Positions 34,331 through 47,728 of a stretch of 64,000 bases of DNA are shown piece after piece. Numbering within the stretch: the stretch's first letter is position 1; each line of letters opens with the position of its first letter. Source of the DNA: Oxytricha trifallax. Lineage: Eukaryota > Ciliophora > Spirotrichea > Sporadotrichida > Oxytrichidae. The position numbers and the translations under genes are program-made. The notes beneath the pieces were generated by a model that saw only the letters and a list, made by a program, of their open reading frames with translations, was not told the origin of the DNA and did not search any database. Location: positions 62,001-126,000 of the forward strand of contig ARYC01017080.1 in the NCBI GenBank assembly GCA_000711775.1, given 5' to 3'.

Positions 34331-35410
34331 TAGAGGCATATGCTAAAATTTTGTCCTGTTTTTAATTAGCTTTTTAAATAAACTTTTCTTAAATCACATC
34401 TTTTCATCTCTACTTACCTTAATTCATGAATCTCAAAAAATAATTTTCTATTTTATACTTCTAAAAGGATTTATCGCTAATCTTTTTTGCTTTTTTGGGT
34501 GCCTATTTTTGATTCTCTAATTAATTTTTTTGTGAAAAAGTTTTTTAAAAAAAAGACTAAATTTTCCTGCATTCTACTAAAAATTACTTCAATCTATAAA
34601 GAATTATTAAAAGTTATTAAGAATATTTGTATGCATATTGCTGAAAAATACAAGAAAAATATCAGATTAATTATAAATGGGATAGTTATTAGAATAACTG
34701 TCTTGCTAGATAATTGTCTTGAGAAAAGTGTCTTGATTTAAAATAAAAGTAGGGCCATTAAGTATAATTAGTAGTTCCATAGTCAAATTTAAATAACAGA
34801 TCGTATCCAAACTTACCTACTTACACTGGAAAACTCCTATATTTTTTCAAGATTTTGAACTTGATGAATGTACTCCATATTATTGAAGGTTCTGATTATG
34901 ATGCGGCTTTATAAATAATTTTCTGCTCATTTTTAAACGATATAAATAAAATGCAAGAAAATAATTAATTATTATGTTTGAAGCTCTTGTATCGTTCTCG
35001 TCTATGGTGGTAGATAGTATTGGCTGACTTTCTATGAAATTTTACCAGATTCGTAAAATAAGGACTTATAGATATGTTTCATATTGTTATTTTTAGTTAG
35101 AAATTTAAATCAGATAAACTTCAGTTTAAATGGTTAGCCAATTATAAAAAATAATATAAATTTTATTAACAGCCAAAATCTATGCCTTGATATAAAAATA
35201 AATGCTGATGAAGTACTCCCTTTTATAATTTTACATCAGTTTTAGACGATTAATTAAGTGAGCAAATAAACAAAATTTCTTTACCATTTATATTTGATGC
35301 TTTTAAAGTAGGAAAAATTATACATTGCAGATAATTTTATTATTGTAATCATATTAAAGCAGTTTTAATGATGTTTTTTGTCCGTAAATTTTTGATTTAT
35401 ATGTTGGTAG
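34331..35410. other. AT-rich region without clear gene
   Basis: Frames here are of doubtful coding character. An 84-residue standard-code frame at 34487 is Lys/Ile-rich and probably chance. Confidence 0.35.
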
Positions 35411-35414
35411 ATTA

Positions 35415-35795
35415 AGTAATAGAACTGGTTAAGATAGCATCGTAGAAGAATATTAAGGTTAAATTATAAATGTTACGAGGGATTTCATATTGTTAGATAT
35501 ATGTATTTAAATGCTAATCATTATGAAAATGGACTTTTTCATATTAACGTAAATACTTTTTTTGGAAAAGGAATGTTATAAAATGGAGTTAAACCAATAT
35601 TTTTAGATATTAAACCTAATTATACACTGGTAAAATAAATGACAAATTACTAATTAGAAGTAAAAAAACTTATCTCTACATTAAAAGATAATTATAGAAT
35701 ATCAATCAAACGATTTTTTAGAGAAAGTATTTGTGAAGTTTAGCAAGGAACTGATCAAGGAACACTAATCCAAAGAGAAACTCAAAACTGAATAA
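35415..35795 (+). CDS. Unidentified protein fragment
   Basis: About 125 codons with protein-like composition (YMYLNANHYENGLFHINVN, TFFGKGMLQNGVKPIFLD, SICEVQQGTDQGTLIQR) run to a TGA near 35790. Arg/Asn-rich with several aromatic residues. I recognise no family, and the 5' limit is not clear. Possibly part of an old element. Confidence 0.25.
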
Positions 35796-36771
35796 TTATA
35801 ATTAGAATGTTAAGAAGTAATCATATAAATTAACGATTTAGAAATATCAAAATTGTTATTGAAATTGTGTGCAAAGGAGGACTAATAGAAAATAAGTTTA
35901 TTGAAATTCAAAATAAAGATTGAACTCATAAACATAATCAATTTAATGATTTATTTATTTACTTATTAATTGTCAAAAAGCTTTATATTTTTTATAAATG
36001 GAATATAAATTTTAAAGCATTTTATTTCCATTCGCAATCTTGATCGAAGAATAATTTGAAAGGTTGAACTAAGTATAAATTCAAACTCATATTTGACGGT
36101 AAAAAGGACATGTTGGAAAAACTTAGATTGATCGTTTTTGTATCCCAGAAAAGAATAAGAAAAATCAGAACATATAATGAAAAGTTTAGATAAAAAAAGG
36201 AATTCAAGTCATTGTTGAATTAACGAAACCATATGGATTGGATTATAAAGATATTCAATTAAAAACAAAAATACAAAAAAAGGAAGACCGATAAAACTTA
36301 AAAAAAACAGAAACAATTGTTAATAAAAAATATGAATCACTTCCTTTAAATAACGACAAATTTAAACAATGAATCAATAATCAAAATAATTGCTAGAAAA
36401 AAAAATTATAATATTCATTTATTTATTAATTCATTCATTCATTTTATCTTTATACATAATCAATAATATTGCAGCAACAAAAATAATGTCTTATTCTAAT
36501 TTTAAACTCTTTTATATTTACATTTAATTTAAAATTAACATTCTTTTAATAACTTCTTTAAACATCCATTTTTAATTAATAATAAAAATTTCCATCAGAT
36601 ATTATTTTAACATTTTCTCGTTATATATCTTTTTTTAAATATTATTTATTCTTTTTTATATCTTTTCTTTCGCTTCGAATAAAGATTTTTCACTCTAACT
36701 AAAAGTAAACCATTTTTATTTATATTATTATCATCTTTGTTCTTATAAATATACTTCCTATCCTCATTCCA
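35796..36771. other. AT-rich region, Lys-rich frames
   Basis: There are Lys-rich plus-strand frames between 36010 and 36370 that cannot be told from chance. No other feature seen. Confidence 0.35.
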
Positions 36772-36919
36772 AACCCCAAAATCCTTTCAATAGTTTGATT
36801 GAACTTTATTGATAGAGTAGACTATTAGTGCACACTTTATTAGGGTTTAATAGGGTTATGTAGGGATTTGAGTTTAAATTTAAGTAATTTAAGAGAGTAT
36901 ATGGGAAGTTGGAGGTCAT

Positions 36920-37890
36920 TTTATGATAGTGAGTATATAGATTTAGTATTTAAGTCGCGTTATAGATGTGATAAACTCTAGCCTATTTAAAATAACATAT
37001 CTATAGCAAGACTTCCTCATAAATCTCCTGTTACTGTTAAGTCTCACTGTCTATTATCATTAAATTGAAGAGATAAAATATTAATTTCAAAACTAAGAAA
37101 ACTTTGAAATTTCACTACCATCATATCGATGATAATCGATGATAAGACACTTAATACTGTGCTCATTTCTCTCTAGCTTAAAGAGCTGTGATGTTTCATC
37201 GACAATTCTCTGAACTTCATATCTCTATTTAATCTATAGCAAACATATATTAAAAGAATGGAATATCTAACAAGACAGTAAATAGTATTAAGAGAGTGAT
37301 CGACTTTAATGTTCCATTTTAAAAGACTATTTAAAATTACTTATTCGATTAAATTCAGTGGGCTTAAGAGCATAATATAAAGATCATACATGCTGATTAG
37401 GCAGAATTCACTTTGAATACATTCATATTAAGGTCTTGGTATAAAAGATATAGCAACATTGATGTATATGACTAAGAGGTTAAGATTTAAACTTATTCTA
37501 TACTTGATGAAATAAGCGAAGATAATGGTCTAGAGACTTATGTAATCCACCCACGCTCAAAATACTAAGTTATCATAAAGTTCCTTTAACGACTAAGAGA
37601 CTATCCTGTTTGTAGATAACTTATCTGCCATAAAACTAAAAACTTAAGGAAGGATTATGAATGGCTAAACATAACACCTGTATTTAATGTTCCTTACAGC
37701 CCTTAGTTCAATGGAATTGAATTATATTTGGGGATATTGAAAGGTCATTATAAGAAATTGCTGCTATATCACTTCATGCACGACTTAATATAGATAAAGT
37801 AGATTTTAATAAAAGTGCTGGTAAGAAAATCAGCGATGGGAAAGCTAAAGTATGCGCAAGAGAAGGGAAATTTTTGTGTTTATTAATTAG
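36920..37890 (+). pseudogene. TBE 42-kDa transposase remnant
   Basis: The start reads FYDSEYIDLVFKSRYRCDK and ISIARLPHKSPVTVKSHC, matching the TBE copy at 61.8 kb (YDEQYLDLLLKLRYG, AIARLLHKSASTVRYHC). The end reads LFVDNLS, then PVFNVPYSPQFNGIELY and HYKKLLLYHFMHDL. This gives the second Asp and the Glu of the DDE triad in nearly the same words as the intact TBE. Many frame changes lie between. It is clearly a TBE relic rather than the GPYxF type. Confidence 0.65.
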
Positions 37891-37934
37891 TTTAAGATTT
37901 AATCAAAATGAATAAATTCATTTATTAAATTATC

Positions 37935-38830
37935 CCTTAAAGGGATTTTTCATATATTTCCTTTCATCCTCTTATGCATTGCTTGGGCCTATTTTCCTTC
38001 TCTTAGTGCCAGCTCCTGCATAAATGCTAATCTCATGTTGTTTTTATAAATCTTTGAAGAGTCTTTTACTTAGTTCGTGTTTTTATCGAGACTTTATCTC
38101 TTTGTTTAATTTGATTCGCTCTTTCATCAAATAAATAGCTGTGCCAGGTTTTTCAATTAATTTAAAAGCCTAAGCTTGTATTAAATGAAAATATGTTTCT
38201 ACAGTTCATACAACCAGGTGACACTAATTTTAATACCTTGCTTCTCTTTTTCTTCAGGAGAGATGCTATTGCGTTTCTTGTGGACAACTTAAATTGCTTC
38301 ATTTAAATAACAGGCATCAGAGTTTCAAGAAGACTAAAAAATAAGTTCTTATCTGGCAACTTATTAAAGAGTTGTAGCTTTGTTGGGAAGTTTACAGCTA
38401 CATCTGGATCACTCATAGCATCATCAAAAAGATTTTTAACAGATATTTCAGGGTACGTAAGTATCTCTATCATCCTAATTTCATTAGACTTAAAAGCTTT
38501 TTTCTTTCACTTAGTGAGGCATTTAAGAATACGATTTTATTTCCCTCCTAATTTTGTAAGAAGAGTTCAACTATAATAATAAGTAGATAATTGATGAAAC
38601 TTACCCTGTTATACCAAGTATTTGAGGACGTTCTCTATACTTTGAAATTTTCCAATTTAATCTTGAGATTGAATTCTCTTCATTACATCATTCATAGATT
38701 TTATCTTGCTTCCTCTTTCAAGAAATGCTTTTGTAATTTAAAATTATGTATATCCATTAGAATTTTATTAAAATTTACTATTAAATAGAGAGGACCAAGA
38801 GGAAGTCAGCCTTGAAAAGATATGAGGAGA
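37935..38830 (-). pseudogene. TBE 22-kDa protein remnant
   Basis: The minus strand reads ELSKRLFKDLQKQHEIS and YAGAGTKRRKIGPSNAQ near 38100-37960. This corresponds to EVSKRLYKDVQKPDEMN and DAGAGTKRRNMGPSKPQ at the C-terminus of the intact gene at 59946. Upstream the reading frame is broken. It is convergent with the transposase remnant, as expected for a TBE. Confidence 0.6.
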
Positions 38831-39200
38831 AGCATTGAAAAACTTACTCCAAGTTCACAGATTGATTTCCATTTTTATCAAGCTTTCTCCATTAAATTGC
38901 TTCTAATAATGTAATATTATTTTAGAAACTCCAAAACATTAAGTAGAAACTTTATAAGAAGATAGATTTTAAAGATAAAATCTTAATTATGAGCATATTG
39001 AATTAAAAATGCTTAATAACTTTATCTCAAATTATGTTTAAACTTAATTAGGATAACCTCCTAGAGAAACAAAAATTCTTTAGTAGAATATAAATTTACT
39101 AAAATGTATCAGAGGGGAACAAAGTTCTAACGTAACAATGAGATTTGATAAAATTATCAAAAATTTAATATAATTTTTTCGATATCTTTCAAATCTCAAA

Positions 39201-40279
39201 ATGGAACAATCAATAAATTCAATAACTTTTAGAATAATTATTAATTATAAGACTTGATAAAAAGACTATAACAATAGATGCCAACCTCAATACCATAAAC
39301 ACTAAACTTAAAAAATATAATAAAAATTCTGTTAACACTTTAAATCCATCATTTTAATCTAAAATTTATTGATCATACAAAGAAATTAGCAAAATATGCT
39401 AAATTAAGCACATTAAGCGAGATATGTTTTTGAAGAATCATTAAGATTCATTGGGAGCTAACATGAAAGTTAACAACAATCAAAAGAATAATTAAGCTAA
39501 TAATAAATATAATTTCTCACATCTTAAGAATAATTTTTAAAAAATACATTACGAATCCCTTTCAGATAGACTTGTATACTTTCATATTATTTTTCCTGAA
39601 GTTAAGCTTGGTCGCAGCAGTATCTTTAAACTTTACAAAAAATCTAGAATCAAATACAAAATCGCAAAAAAAGCGGTTAGACATAAAGCGTGAATATATA
39701 CAAATAATTAATCAACTTACGCTATTAGAAAACTAAAATTTTGTACATCGATGAGAAAACGCTCTAACCTTATGTGCAAAAATACAAGGCATGGTCAAAC
39801 AAATCTTTTAATATTGAGCTTTAATAGCATGGAATTAAAATTAAAACATAAACTTTGATACTTTGCAACAGCTTCTAACGAGGAATAGAGTAATATTTTA
39901 TTGCTGAGTGCTCAATAATCACTGAGAAATTTTTAAAGTGTCTCGAGCAACTCCAAGATTATTTCAATAATTAAAAGATATTATATTTATGGATAATCTT
40001 AGAGTCCATAGATCAAGATTAGTCTAGCAATAAATAAATAACTATAACTGGAAAGTTTTGTTTAACGCTCCTTATTCTTCGAATTTTCATTGTATAGAAG
40101 AAATATTTGTTCAGATTAAGAGAGAAATTAAAGATATAAGTTGGCAAATAAAATTTTCAATTTACAGACAGAAAGTTATAGAAATAGTATTAGAGTATTT
40201 ATAAAATTTAGAAATCTTTGACTTAAAAAGTGATAGAGAGGCATTTTAATTTAATAGAAGACTATATTTAATAGAATGA
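39201..40279 (+). pseudogene. DDE transposase of a divergent TBE-like element
   Basis: ATG 39201 leads through an N-terminal HTH-like part with LSDRLVYFHIIFPEVKLGRS to KILYIDEKTLQPYVQKYKAW, the first Asp block. Later come GIEQYFIAECSIITEKFL and, after a one-base slip near 39990, MDNLRVHRSRL and NAPYSSNFHCIEEIFVQIK, the second Asp and the Glu blocks. It ends at TGA 40277-40279. In-frame TGAs occur at KIY-x-SYKE and HKA-x-IYTN. The layout is that of an IS630/Tc1 transposase, but the wording is neither the TBE nor the GPYxF type. Confidence 0.6.
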
Positions 40280-40443
40280 ATCATGAGTCAATTTAATTGA
40301 TTGAGGAATTAATTATTAAAGCTATTTAAATCAAATATTAAATTTTAAGTTTTTATCACTCAATTTTTTTATTTCTTCTGCATCATATTAATCAACTTGT
40401 CGCATTACGACATTAGTTGACTAGGTATAAGATTTTTTTAAAA

Positions 40444-41083
40444 TCAAATAATATTATTTTTTTTGATTATCTTCTTGATCTTTATTATGCTTTGAGCAAT
40501 GATATCTCTCTGCCTTTTTTTTCTGTAAAAATAAATAAAAAATATTACTTGAAAAAAAGGGCTCTTACTGTATCATTAAATAATTATCATCTCTAAAAGC
40601 AATAGCCTATTACTAATTTTTATTGGATTCTTGTTGATTCCTTAATTAATTTTGTGCTTCTCTTAAGCCTTCAAGATATTCAGTTGAGATTGTTCCAACA
40701 AAATCTTCTCTTTCAGATAAATGGCTTTAGTCATCATAATAATTCAGGTGTCTCATGAGATTAGCAAATCGCTTAACTTCGTTTAGTAATATTTCAATTT
40801 TAAGTTCGGGGTCGTGTGGGACGTTTATATGAACTATATCTTTTTATTTAATTAAAATTTTAGCTCCCTAAAGATAGTCTTTTATATAAATTACATTGAA
40901 GGATTCTTTTTGTACTAAGACAAGCATAATCCTTCTAATTAATAATTTAAGATAAGTAAATTTATTATGGTATTTTAAAAATATGTACCAATCCTTTTTC
41001 TTTTTTGAAACTAATCATCCCTCAAATTGTCTTGCATAAACATTTATAATATTTTCTGGCAATCGTTATTAGGTTTGTAACAT
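40444..41083 (-). CDS. TBE 22-kDa-like protein of the divergent element
   Basis: ATG 41083 opens a 197-codon frame with one GT-AG intron (40523-40568) and a TGA stop at 40444-40446. A single in-frame TGA lies at 41015-41017. Segments resembling the TBE 22-kDa protein are VSKKKKDWYIFL (compare RSKEDLYRYQ), a Val/Ile-rich middle, DFVGTISTEYLEGLREAQ (compare VLGTIKEDYLREIIEQAH) and DNYLMIQKKRQR (compare IYLMKEHAKVHRER). As in TBEs, the gene is convergent with the transposase and divergent from the kinase gene. It is nearly intact. Function is unknown in all these elements. Confidence 0.55.
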
Positions 41084-41362
41084 TCTAATAACCTATTTTA
41101 TTAGTATATAAAGATTTTAATAATTCTATTCAATATATTGATTGTATAATTTTATCCTATTAAAGCTTTTCTTTAACGATGAAAATTATTTATAGCCAAT
41201 AATATTACTTACAAATTGAATCCTAAAGACACTTTAAAGCTCCAAACAGAATAATTAATAATATAATAAGAATCTTAAGTTTGATTGTTGAATTTGCTAT
41301 ATTTGTCATAATTATTAATGATTTTTGAATTAAATTTTAATTAAATAGTTTATCTACTAATT

Positions 41363-41398
41363 TGTGTGTAACTAAATAATAAATTTAGTTACACATGC
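41363..41398. other. Hairpin TGTGTAACTAAAT / ATTTAGTTACACA
   Basis: An inverted repeat with a 4-6 nt AT loop lies upstream of the zinc-finger/kinase gene. A close relative, TGTAACTAAAT...ATTTAGTAACACA, lies at about 52354-52384. The shared stem suggests a small repeated structure or element end. Confidence 0.4.
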
Positions 41399-41489
41399 TA
41401 TTAATTATTAAAAAATATAAAATAAATAAAATAAATTTATAATTATAACAGATATAACATTCAATTTTAGATATAATCAATTATTGAGA

Positions 41490-42960
41490 AGCAAGAAGGC
41501 AGAGACAAGTCGCAATACTCAAAGTAACAGGCAAGAATAAACTCAAACAATGTCAACTCTAACTCGCTTAAAGATTTCATTGAATTCTAGCTCATAGAAT
41601 ATAAATTTAAGTAATAGTGCAGCTAATTTATTTATGACTCAGAATAATAATTGAAGCCGAAATATTTAAAAAATATGTGGAAAATGTGGGAAGGTGTATT
41701 CAAGCAAACAATTCAGGATGCACTCAAGAAATCACAAGATTAGCAAAAATAAATTTAAATAACTCAAGCATCATGATTAATCCTAAATTTGTTAAGTAAT
41801 ATTGTGTTAATTCCAACCAACTAATGACAGGGAGAAATTATTATAACACTATATGGATCATAATTTGCAAGAATTATAAATCTCTAATCTAAAGCCAGAG
41901 GGAAGAATTCAGTTTAATATTTATTATTTTTAGAAACTATTCAAAACAAATATTTAGTTGAGTATATAGAAAAGCAGACTCAAATTAGTAAATAATTATA
42001 GACAAACTATTTTGAGTAAATAAAATAATTCTTGTCTAGAAAAGGTTTTGAATGTTTTTCAAGATGGAATATTAGTTGATGACCAACAGCTTATTGATAC
42101 AACCTTTTTATGCATTAATCAATAAACAAATTAAAATGATGAAGAATAAAATGAGAAATTATAGAATGAAAACTCATTTCCAATTTCCACAAATTAAAAT
42201 TATAATTCAGGAAGCAGAAGAAATGAAGATGTTCGTGGATGGCTCTTCAGCAAAAGATTTATAATTTAAAAAAGAGTAAAAGACTTAACATAACTTTGAA
42301 TTTAGGCAATTAATAGAAAATAAATAATAATATGATTAATTATGTAATAAATATAAAAGCTCAAGCATCTGAACTGTTTAAGACTACAACACTAAAATAA
42401 ATTATATGATGTCATACTTGAATAATATGACATTTATCTAATAAAAAGATCTTTTGACACATCATTAATAAATTACTTAGATAATTGAGTTGACAAGGAT
42501 GTTTTAGATTTAGTAATGGTTGGACTCTTTTATAGCATAATTGAATTACATAATAATAAAATAGTAAATAGAGATATCAAACCAGATAATATACTAATTT
42601 AACCTGGCACAAACTTTTAAGTTTTTATCATACAAGAAAAGTATGCAGTGAGGCACAATAATGACTCTTAAATTAACATTATCTAAAAAAATAAGTACAT
42701 TGACTCTTACTTAAAGGTGCCAAGTGGAAGAAAGATTGGGATCAATACATTGTAGGGAGTGAAAAATTCATGAACTTAACTTAAAAAAGAAAATATTTTA
42801 TCAAAAAATATAAAACATTTTCTTTCAAGGTTAAAGATTTCGAAAGAATTTAAGGAACTTTTTAAAGAAGTATTTACACTGAATTAGACTGGTGTGAAAG
42901 TTGAAAGAGTAAGTGAAATGTTTTATTTAGATATTAATTAATGATGTATAATTAATCTAA
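41490..42960 (+). pseudogene. Zinc-finger/protein-kinase gene (TBE 57-kDa-like)
   Basis: A frame open to a TGA near 42297 contains CGKCGKVYSSKQFRMHSRNH (C2H2 finger, about 41670). A second finger of C-x4-C...H-x3-H form follows (ICQVILCQFQ ... LLQHYMDH). After frame changes, GLFYSIIELHNNKIVNRDIK and PDNILIQP (about 42515-42605) give the catalytic loop of a protein kinase. Two C2H2 fingers followed by a kinase domain is exactly the make-up of the TBE 57-kDa protein at 57.9-59.4 kb. Its place after the 22-kDa-like gene, in the divergent direction, also matches. The kinase C-lobe is degraded. Confidence 0.55.
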
Positions 42961-45900
42961 TAATTTTTAAACTGAAATTTGATTTATTGAATCTTCCACT
43001 GTGAATTTCTTTCTTGTTTCTCAAGATCAAAAGGGTATAGCAAAGATGCACAATTAATCAATTAGTCAGAATTATAGAAAATAAAAAGTTAAGTTTATTC
43101 CTTATATTTTATTATTTTTTGCTTATTAAAATATATTAAAACTGCATTAGTTCAGCGACTACGGAGATATTATACCTTTTCTTTAAGCATTTAAACCCAT
43201 CAAAAATTGTTGTTTTATTTAACATATCGGAATCTTTTTTTATATGAATGATCATATTGATTGTGTTCTTAATCGACACCAACATTATTTTGGAGCCTAA
43301 GGAATTCTATAATAATTATTACTTCTTGCAATATTTGTTTATCAAATTACCTAAAGACAATTGAAATTAAAAATACATGAAAAATATCTTTGCAAATTTT
43401 ATTTACACTCTATAATTCATTTAGTTTAGTCAATACATTCAATTTATTCTATCTTAAAAAAATAAAATGACTTTTTTATCATTTATTTTGTCTTAATCTT
43501 GGTTATTTATAAGTAAATAAATGGTAATTGCTATTAATTCATATAAAGTATGTAATTACTGTTAAGACATATTCCATTGACATAATAAGCAAAATAACTT
43601 ATCATGATTTAATCAAAAAGAATGTAAAATTTAAATTTAATTTTAAATGTTTGTTATCTTATTAACTTCAAATTAATTCATTGATCTTAAATGCCCATTT
43701 GAGCTTATCAGACTCCTTCAATTTAGTTTACATCTCTAATTGTCCAAATTTTATTTATAATTTTACTTAAAATTTTACTTAAAATCTTGCTTCAGAACAA
43801 CTAGTCGCCAATTACTCTATATTTTAAACAAAAGTAGGTAAAAGCATAATTATTTATATCCAATAAGAGTAATTTATTAGCCCACACTTTTCATCATATC
43901 TTGATTGAATCAAAGTATAGCATAGTTTGCATCTATAAGCATTGTAAAAAGAGTGACATCTTCTATTTATTAGAGGAAAATCCCAAATAGAATATTGTTT
44001 CCACAAATGGAGACTTGTGATAAGAAGAGTAACCATCTGCCGAAGTAGCTTTAATAGGATAAGCAGGCAGCCTTTTATGTATTTTGAAACCTACAGAATG
44101 TTCATTATTATTTTATTATAATTATATAATCATTCAGTTTATTATTATTTTAGTATATATATATTTCTGGCTTTTATATTTTACTGCTTAAATATCCAAA
44201 GTAAGTGAAGATCAGAATGAATGACTAATAGATTCAATACTAATTTAACATTAATTATAGTTATTAGACCAAATTTGTTTAAACCTAATTCCCATTTTGT
44301 TATCTAAGTTAAGTCCTGTATCAAATTAACAATATATAATTGACAATAAATTCAACTGAAACTATTATTCATTAGTCATCAAGGTAAATAATATGAAGCA
44401 ATGAGGACCTGGTTTAGCATGCTTTTATAACGATAAATTGAGCAACTCAAGAATGTTTACTTATTATAACAGCTTTATCGGGATAATATTGAGGCAAATT
44501 CTTAGCAAATTAAAGTATAATGATTGAAAAATTAATTTTATAATTGATCAAATCATCAATTATTTCATAATTAAAAGAATCGACATTGACAAGGTTACAA
44601 AGGAGCAAGCCAGTCTTTCTTAGGATAAACCGATAGTACTGGTATTTCTAGATATAAAGATATTAATGATTCTGTGAAAAGAGTTGATACTCGAATTTAT
44701 TTATTACAAATAATAATCCTTGTTAAATTAGGAGTTAAAGTACTTATTATGTAGCAATTTTATTAGAGGAGATTCTGTTGATATAAATAAATAATTAATT
44801 AATAGAAGTAATGTAAAGTTCTATATTATCTGCTATCCTTAGAATTAATCAATTTCAACTATTTTGGCATTTTATCATAACAATATTTGAGGTAATTAAG
44901 GTATTAATAAACTCGTAAATGCCAAGTGGATTTAAGAGCATCTCTTATTGAAATGGCAAAGAATGTAAAATCATGAATATTAACACTAACAAATCAATGA
45001 AAAGTATAATACAATAATTAAGCAAAGTTTAATAATGATTATAGGATTTTAAATGACCTTCGATGTTATGAAGAGGGTGATAAGAATAAAGAAGTATTTA
45101 TTAGTCAAGTAAACAAAGCTGTTTATATTTAGGTTACCGTCACTAAATTAACAGCAGAGATTATGAAGGTAATAAAGATGCAAGAATAATGATTTAGATA
45201 GTGCTGGGAAAAACAAAAATTTGCTTTTAATATTATAATCAAAATCATCTCATGTCTGTGATATTCTATTTCCTTCATTCCATTCTACTTATTTCAATGA
45301 TAGACAGATTGATATTATATACTAAGTTTCATTTGAAGATTTTGTTTGTAATACTGAAATTAAAATAATTGCAGTAATTTTTAAATTATTAATAACGATT
45401 TAGGAAGATAAATTTGAAATGAGATAACAGACTAACTTTAGAAGAAGAAAATGAAGGGGCTGTTGAAGATAATGACACTTCATCTCAGAAAGTAATGTAA
45501 TAAGGAACTTTATTTAATGAATGTGTTATTAAATTATACTAGAAAAGGAATTTTAAGATTGCGTTGCTAATATTGCATATATAATTTTCATATTTGTATC
45601 ATAATCATGAATATTCACAGAGAATAAAGATCTAATGATGGCATGTAAGCGCTCTATACTAAGAAAGCCCATCAATTTAATTATGATTAGAGGAAAGATA
45701 TGAGATTTAAAGCGAAAGAAGAACTGTTTTGATATTAATTCACATAATCTTTATTGAAATATAAAAAATTGGACAAAGTAAGTAGAACATATTTGTTTGA
45801 ACATATTAATAATGATTTAGTAATTTATCAACCCCTATTTTACATAGTTATATTTTTACACCACTTATTGATTTTTCATAATACTTAAAAAAATAAATAA

Positions 45901-47458
45901 ACAAATTGTCAGTGAAGTATAGTTTAATTACATAGTTCCCTTGGAAATATCTTCATTTGCGAGCAATTATAGTAATTATTACATTTAAAGATCTTCATCG
46001 TCCCATATGATTTAAAACTTTAAATGATTTATTAATTAGTTTATTTTGCTTTATTTAATCACCAAAAAAATATTATTTATTTGTTTTTAATGGAAGGTAG
46101 CTCTTAAGAAAATTATCAATAACAAATTTTTCAAAATAAAAAGTTGTAGATAAAAAATAAAAATCTTAACATAAATTTATAATTATTAGATTGTAATGTA
46201 AAATTCGGATTAGTGATATCATAAGTGATAAAATCTTTTAACTATTAAAAGTTCTTGGCCATTAATATTTTCTATGCCATTAATATATATTTTCTATGCC
46301 ATAAATTTTAAACTCTTCTTTCTTACACTCTTAAAATTGCAATCTATAATATTTATAATCTCATTTATTAAAGTTTTTGTAAATTAAAATTTTTTAACCC
46401 CAAAACTTTCATAGCTCAACTTTTAAGTTTTATTTAAACACACACAGAATTATCTAAAATACTTGAAAATTAAATTTATCTTAAAGTCTTTGCTTCATGT
46501 GAAACTTTTCTGAAAAATAATAATTAAAAAATAAAGTAATTAATTTAAGTCATACATTAATCTTACTAAGATATAGTAATAATTTATCTTTAATTTTATC
46601 CATTACAAGTAAAAAATGTAATTTAATTTTTAATTTAATATTTATTACTGTTATTTGGTTTTAAGTTTCTACAATCTCTCAATCTTTCGTAACTTATAAA
46701 CATTAGAAATATTTAAAAAAATTATATATTTTTTTATTTTTATTTTAAATTAAAAAGCCAAAATTAGATTTAACTGCTTTACTTAAAACTAAAATTTTTA
46801 GGATCAGCATAAAAATCATAATTATGTCAAATTTGGGAAAAATAGGAATTAATCCTTTTCAAATTTTAAATATTCAAAATCTATGATTGTCCAAAGTTAT
46901 TTATATTTGATAATTTTAGGATATTTATAAAAATTCTTATAATTTAATATAAAACCATGTTGGCTTTTTTGTAAAAGTAGTTGCAAACACTGGTCCAGGA
47001 TAGGAATACCCCTTAACGATGTCAGAATCTGAGCTGCTATGAGTAGAGGTGTACATGAATTTGGAAATCTACCTTTGAGCAATTTCATGCTTGAACTAGA
47101 TTGAAGCTACATGTCCCATAAAAATATTAAATTTCAGTTTCATGCTTGATTTATGTGATCAAGTACACCAAATTATATTTTTCCACATTTTTTAGCATTC
47201 TGGCTTTTTGTAGAGCGATAATCAAATAAAGTAATGGTGAAAATCCGAGGTGCAATTGAATGAATTTTGATAAGCTGAGTAAAATTGTGTAGAATGGTTG
47301 GTCTACGATTGGAAATGAATTATAATCAAAAGAGTAGCTAAATATATTAAAACAAAAATATTAAATTCAAAAAATATGACTATCAGAGTTTAATGCGTGA
47401 CTAATTAAGATAAATAACTTGAAAGATTTAAGAAATTAGATTTAATAGTTAAGTAAAA
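42961..47458. other. Long AT-rich tract, no identifiable gene
   Basis: Scattered frames occur, such as an acidic segment EENEGAVEDNDTSSQK near 45445, but none can be delimited or named. 43000-44560 and 45800-46880 look non-coding. A 63-residue standard-code minus frame at 46897-47088 (MKLLKGRFPNSCTPLLI) might be a relic. No inverted repeats or telomere repeats noticed apart from AACCCCAAAAC at about 46395. Confidence 0.4.
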
Positions 47459-47728
47459 ATGAATAAAAATAATGGAAGATATCTGGCTGCTGGTTACTCA
47501 ACAAAATTTGCAAGTAACAAAAACATATCTAAACATTTTTTATATTTTGGCAATACTAATCAGAAGAAGTCACGAAGGCAGACGACAGAGAGTTCGGAAG
47601 ACATCAGAAAGAATTGCATAAACTCTAATAAGAATGACCAGTTGGAGCTTAATATCAAGGAGAGTGGTAAGAAAAGGTAACTGTAACAAGATATGACTTT
47701 TGCATATTTGTTTAAGAATACTTATTGA
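47459..47728 (+). CDS. Small basic hypothetical protein
   Basis: ATG 47459 to TGA 47726-47728 gives 89 codons with no break (MNKNNGRYLAAGYSTKF). A Lys/Arg/Ser/Asn-rich middle and KESGKKRQLQQDM follow. Codon use is less AT-biased than in the flanks. No domain recognised. Could be a short host gene or a fragment. Confidence 0.3.

Larger units (their letters stand above)
36772..38830. mobile_element. Decayed TBE transposon, two of three genes
   Basis: The left end AAACCCCAAAATCC at 36773, followed about 60 bases on by TTTATTAGGGTTTAATAGGG, resembles the TBE terminal repeat of 57792-57872 in degraded form. A TBE-type transposase remnant (plus) and a TBE 22-kDa remnant (minus) follow tail to tail, as in the intact TBE at 57.8 kb but inverted. 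The kinase gene and the other end are not recognisable; the next element starts at about 39.2 kb. Confidence 0.6.

Noticed and set aside
44560-45000. RNase H-like end of a retroelement
   Set aside because: A weak GNQGINKLVNAKW phrase only, with no acidic catalytic residues in order.
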